Below are positions 12,567 to 15,159 of a stretch of DNA of 15,159 nt, piece by piece (the stretch's first letter is position 1; the number at the start of each line of letters is the position of its first letter). Below the pieces are notes generated by a model. That model worked only from the letters and a program-made list of their open reading frames with translations. It was not told the DNA's origin and searched no databases. The translations under genes were made by a program, and so were the position numbers. The stretch comes from Bacillota bacterium. Its GTDB lineage: Bacteria > Bacillota > Bacilli > Lactobacillales > Streptococcaceae. The stretch lies in assembly GCA_021781855.1 (NCBI GenBank), contig JAJXWC010000040.1, positions 1-15,159 of the forward strand. Reading direction: 5' to 3'.

Positions 12567-13532
12567 TTAATTTTGTGGTTTCTCATGTTCAAAAAGTGGT
12601 GAAACTGGGCGTCCTTCATGGATACGCAAGATTGCATTTGCCAAATATTCGGCGGCGCTTAACCATTTTACATTTGCTGGTTTGCGATGGTCGGTTACTA
12701 CAGAATCGGTGACTAAAATTTCTTTAATTTCAGATTTTTCCAGAATATCAGCAGCATTGACGGTAAACAAACCGTGACTGGCTACCATATAAATCTCGTC
12801 AGCTCCAGCTGCTTTGACTACTGCAGCGGCATTGGCAAAAGTGACACCCGTGTTCAAAATATCGTCAATCAAGATAACTTTTTTATCTTTGACATTACCA
12901 ATTACGTAGCCGTTTTCGCGGTGCTTATCATCATCCTCATAATCGACAATCGCAATTGGAGATTCCAAATATTCAGCGAGTGAACGTGCACGTTTGATGC
13001 CTGAATTTTTGGGAGCAACAACGACAACGTCATCACCAAATAAGCCGGCTTTGCGATAATAATCAGCAAAAAGTGGTACGGTAAATAAATTATCCACAGG
13101 AATATCAAAGAATCCTTGAACTTGAACAGCATGTAAATCCAATGTCAGTAAACGACTTGCGCCCGCTTTCACAATCATGTCAGCTACTAATTTTGCCGTA
13201 ATTGGCTCACGTGAAGTTGCTGTGCGGTCTTGACGAGCATAGCCAAAATAAGGCATGACAACGTTGACAGAGTGAGCAGAAGCACGTTTGCAAGCGTCAA
13301 TCATAATCAATAATTCCCAAAGATGGTCGTTTACAGGACAGCTCGTTGATTGAACGATGAAGACATCACGACTACGAACGGATTCCTCCATGTTAATCAT
13401 AATTTCGCCGTCAGAAAATTGTTTTGAAGTAACTTTCCCCAAAGGGACACCAGTGAATTGGCTGATATGTTCAGCTAGAGCAGGATTAGAAGTTAATGCA
13501 AAGAGCTTCAAATGTGAATCAGAGTAAACCAC
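12567..13532 (-). CDS. prs: Ribose-phosphate pyrophosphokinase, second type (Prs2-like)
   Basis: PRPP synthase makes phosphoribosyl diphosphate from ribose 5-phosphate and ATP for nucleotide, His and Trp synthesis. The 321-residue protein has the ATP-binding stretch YFGYARQDRTATSREPITAK (95-114), the signature DLHAVQVQGFFDIPVDNL (132-149) and a PRPP loop DDILNTGVT (223-231). In the usual class I enzyme the flexible loop carries KRR; here residues 197-209 read DYEDDDKHRENGY. The PDHGG-type stretch is PKNSG, and the PRPP loop lacks the usual DTAGT. This is the pattern of the second Prs of streptococci and lactococci. The start is GTG at 13532 after GGAG; the nearby ATG is out of frame. Confidence 0.93.
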   Translation of the reverse strand: MVYSDSHLKLFALTSNPALAEHISQFTGVPLGKVTSKQFSDGEIMINMEESVRSRDVFIVQSTSCPVNDHLWELLIMIDACKRASAHSVNVVMPYFGYARQDRTATSREPITAKLVADMIVKAGASRLLTLDLHAVQVQGFFDIPVDNLFTVPLFADYYRKAGLFGDDVVVVAPKNSGIKRARSLAEYLESPIAIVDYEDDDKHRENGYVIGNVKDKKVILIDDILNTGVTFANAAAVVKAAGADEIYMVASHGLFTVNAADILEKSEIKEILVTDSVVTDHRKPANVKWLSAAEYLANAILRIHEGRPVSPLFEHEKPQN

Positions 13533-13684
13533 GATTTTTCTCCATTTTCCTATAATTGTATATTATCATTTTATCAAAAATCTTGCGGAAATAACAGCAT
13601 GATTTGAAAATACTTGAAAAAATCTGCTTCCATTTATGAAAAATAATGAAAAAATGTGAAGTTTGTGAAATTTCAAGTTTTTTC

Positions 13685-13713
13685 TTGACAAATTAACTTA
13701 ATCGGAGCATAAT
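13685..13713 (+). promoter_or_regulatory. Promoter of the secreted repeat protein gene
   Basis: A perfect -35 TTGACA (13685-13690) is followed after 17 nt by CATAAT (13708-13713), one base off consensus. Transcription should start near 13720, about 50 nt before the ATG. A perfect 10-bp palindrome TGAAATTTCA (13666-13675) lies 9 nt upstream of the -35 and could be an operator; this is inference. The gap back to prs (13533-13684) is AT-rich, with no confident prs promoter. Confidence 0.8.
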
Positions 13714-13770
13714 AAATTTGTTGAAAAATTGGATATCCGAAGCAGATGTCCCAAAAGGAGAAACCTTATA

Positions 13771-15159
13771 ATGAAGAAAAATGTTAAAGTTGGACTGCTT
13801 TCTACTGCAACGCTTGCAGCAGTGGCTGCCGGCAGCCTTTTTGTTAGTGCTGTCACAACAACTAACGGCACTACAGTTACAGACACTCAAACAGGTCCTA
13901 CAACCGCCGGTGTTTACACTGGAACGATGAAGCTTACTGTGCCCGAAGTTGTCCGCGTCAATTTGGGAAGTGCTGTCTCACCAACAACGCTTAATCCTGT
14001 TTTGACTTACAGCAATGGAAAGATGGATACAGAAACAGGCGGAGTAGCCGGCGATGGTTCAGGAACAAAGACGTTGCCTGAAGCTCCAGGTAAACACGAG
14101 CCTATTTATAATCTTTCATCGCTTGACCCAAACAATGTTCTTAATACGGCAAAAGCTGGTGCTTACGGCGTTACATTGACTGGTAATGCAGCTGGTGGTT
14201 CGGGTGACCAGACTGTTGCTGCGACTAATTTGCCAAATACGACGGTGAATTCAGTCGTTATTGTTGAGAGTTCAACGACAACAACTGATGTTTCGACTGG
14301 TGCAACATCTAAAACTGTGAATGGTGTTGCTCAAAATGTCACGGCCTTGCTTACCCTCACTACTCCTAAAACAATCGTAATTCCTGTTGGAAGTGCTACG
14401 GATAGTTCAACGCTTTTGAAGGCAATTAATCCAGCTTTGACTTACGGTAACGATGTCATGGGAACGAAGATATTGCCCGAAGGTCCTGGCAAGCATGAAC
14501 CAATTTATACACTTTCTGGAGCGGTTGATTCGAGCAAAGCAGGCACTTATACTGTTAAATTGACGGCTACCGCAGCCGGTGGTTCAGGAGACCAAACGAT
14601 ACCAGGTACAAAAGTTACCCCTGTATCTAATACAATCAGTGTTGTTGTGGGGAAAGCTGCTCCTACTCCTACTCAACCCGTTCCTGCTGTAGCAGTTTAT
14701 CGTCTTTATAATAAAAATACTGGCGAACATTTTTATACAACAAGCCTTTACGAAGCAAATGCTGATGTAAAAGCAGGCTGGAAGTCTGAAAATGTCGGTT
14801 TCAATGCTCCTAAAACGGGAACAGCAGTTTACCGTATTTACAATCCGAATTCAGGGCTTCACCTTTACACTACGAGCTCATACGAATACGGACAACTTGC
14901 AAAAGCAGGCTGGCGCAAAGAAGGTATAGCTTTCTACTCAGATACAACTAAAGGAATTCCTGTTTATCGGGTTTACAATCCAAATGCAGGGGAACATGTT
15001 TATACAGAAAGTGCTTATGAGGCCTCTCAGCTTGTAAAAATAGGTTGGAAGTCTGAGGGAATAGCTTGGTATGCTTCAAGAGAAAAAGTAGCAACACCAA
15101 CTTTGCCAAGCACACCTAGTACACCATCTACACCTACCGCTCCCGATCAAACTCAGTCT
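13771..15159 (+). CDS. Secreted modular protein with beta-sandwich-like and DUF5648-type repeats (3' end outside window)
   Basis: The frame is open to the end of the window; 463 residues are visible. A Sec signal peptide (MKKNVKVGLLSTATLAAVAAG...) has a likely cut after VSA at residue 27. Two related domains follow, about 52-166 and 190-293. They share LPEaPGKHEPIY or LPEgPGKHEPIY, an LT..A/GNAAGGSGDQT core and alternating strands, as in Ig-like surface domains; the first has an insertion of about 13 residues. Three repeats of 44-45 residues (309-346, 353-390, 398-435) each run VYRxYNpNxGxHxYT...aGWksEgiaxY, the DUF5648 pattern found on secreted Gram-positive hydrolases. A Pro/Thr/Ser linker ends the visible part. 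Any catalytic domain or LPXTG anchor would be further on. The ribosome site AAAAGGAG is 10 nt before the ATG. Confidence 0.9.
   Translation, partial: MKKNVKVGLLSTATLAAVAAGSLFVSAVTTTNGTTVTDTQTGPTTAGVYTGTMKLTVPEVVRVNLGSAVSPTTLNPVLTYSNGKMDTETGGVAGDGSGTKTLPEAPGKHEPIYNLSSLDPNNVLNTAKAGAYGVTLTGNAAGGSGDQTVAATNLPNTTVNSVVIVESSTTTTDVSTGATSKTVNGVAQNVTALLTLTTPKTIVIPVGSATDSSTLLKAINPALTYGNDVMGTKILPEGPGKHEPIYTLSGAVDSSKAGTYTVKLTATAAGGSGDQTIPGTKVTPVSNTISVVVGKAAPTPTQPVPAVAVYRLYNKNTGEHFYTTSLYEANADVKAGWKSENVGFNAPKTGTAVYRIYNPNSGLHLYTTSSYEYGQLAKAGWRKEGIAFYSDTTKGIPVYRVYNPNAGEHVYTESAYEASQLVKIGWKSEGIAWYASREKVATPTLPSTPSTPSTPTAPDQTQS

Overview
The window looks chromosomal and comes from a low-to-moderate G+C member of the Streptococcaceae, most likely Lactococcus or a close relative. 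The evidence is the gene order ftsA-ftsZ-ylmE-sepF-ylmG-ylmH-divIVA-ileS, the T-box ahead of ileS, the set prs (second-type) - cysteine desulfurase - DUF1831, and protein sequences that read as lactococcal. The species cannot be fixed from sequence alone.

Bases 1-5227 (+ strand) are the distal half of the division-and-cell-wall cluster. They hold the C-terminal part of FtsA, then FtsZ, the PLP-binding protein YlmE, SepF, YlmG, the S4-domain protein YlmH and DivIVA. Most junctions overlap (ATGA or TGATG), so translation is probably coupled. The exceptions are a 28-nt gap before ftsZ, a 105-nt gap before sepF and a 41-nt gap before divIVA. Together these genes build the Z-ring, tether it to the membrane and mark the septum or poles.

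Bases 5228-8456 hold a T-box riboswitch with an isoleucine specifier (ATC), its terminator/antiterminator, and ileS. Bases 8457-8776 have no gene but contain several hairpins and a strong bidirectional terminator. Two small genes on the - strand follow: a 35-residue DUF4044-type membrane peptide, absent from ordinary ORF lists because of its size, and an 86-residue small protein. Next comes tuf (EF-Tu) on the + strand, with its own consensus promoter and terminator.

Bases 10739-10863 hold a compact 92-bp structured element between convergent terminators. On the - strand follow DUF1831, a NifS/IscS-like cysteine desulfurase, a 192-bp structured spacer, and a second-type ribose-phosphate pyrophosphokinase whose usual catalytic flexible loop is replaced. 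Reading + again, a promoter of good consensus drives a secreted modular protein with two tandem beta-sandwich-like repeats and three DUF5648-type repeats. It runs off the end of the window.

The most unexpected pattern is a short dyad, TTTGAC-N7-TCAAA. It recurs inside ylmE (twice), ylmH (twice, one imperfect), ileS (partial) and the desulfurase gene, always in the same codon phase. Two copies have arms extended to eight or nine perfect base pairs. No CRISPR array, insertion sequence, tRNA or rRNA was seen.
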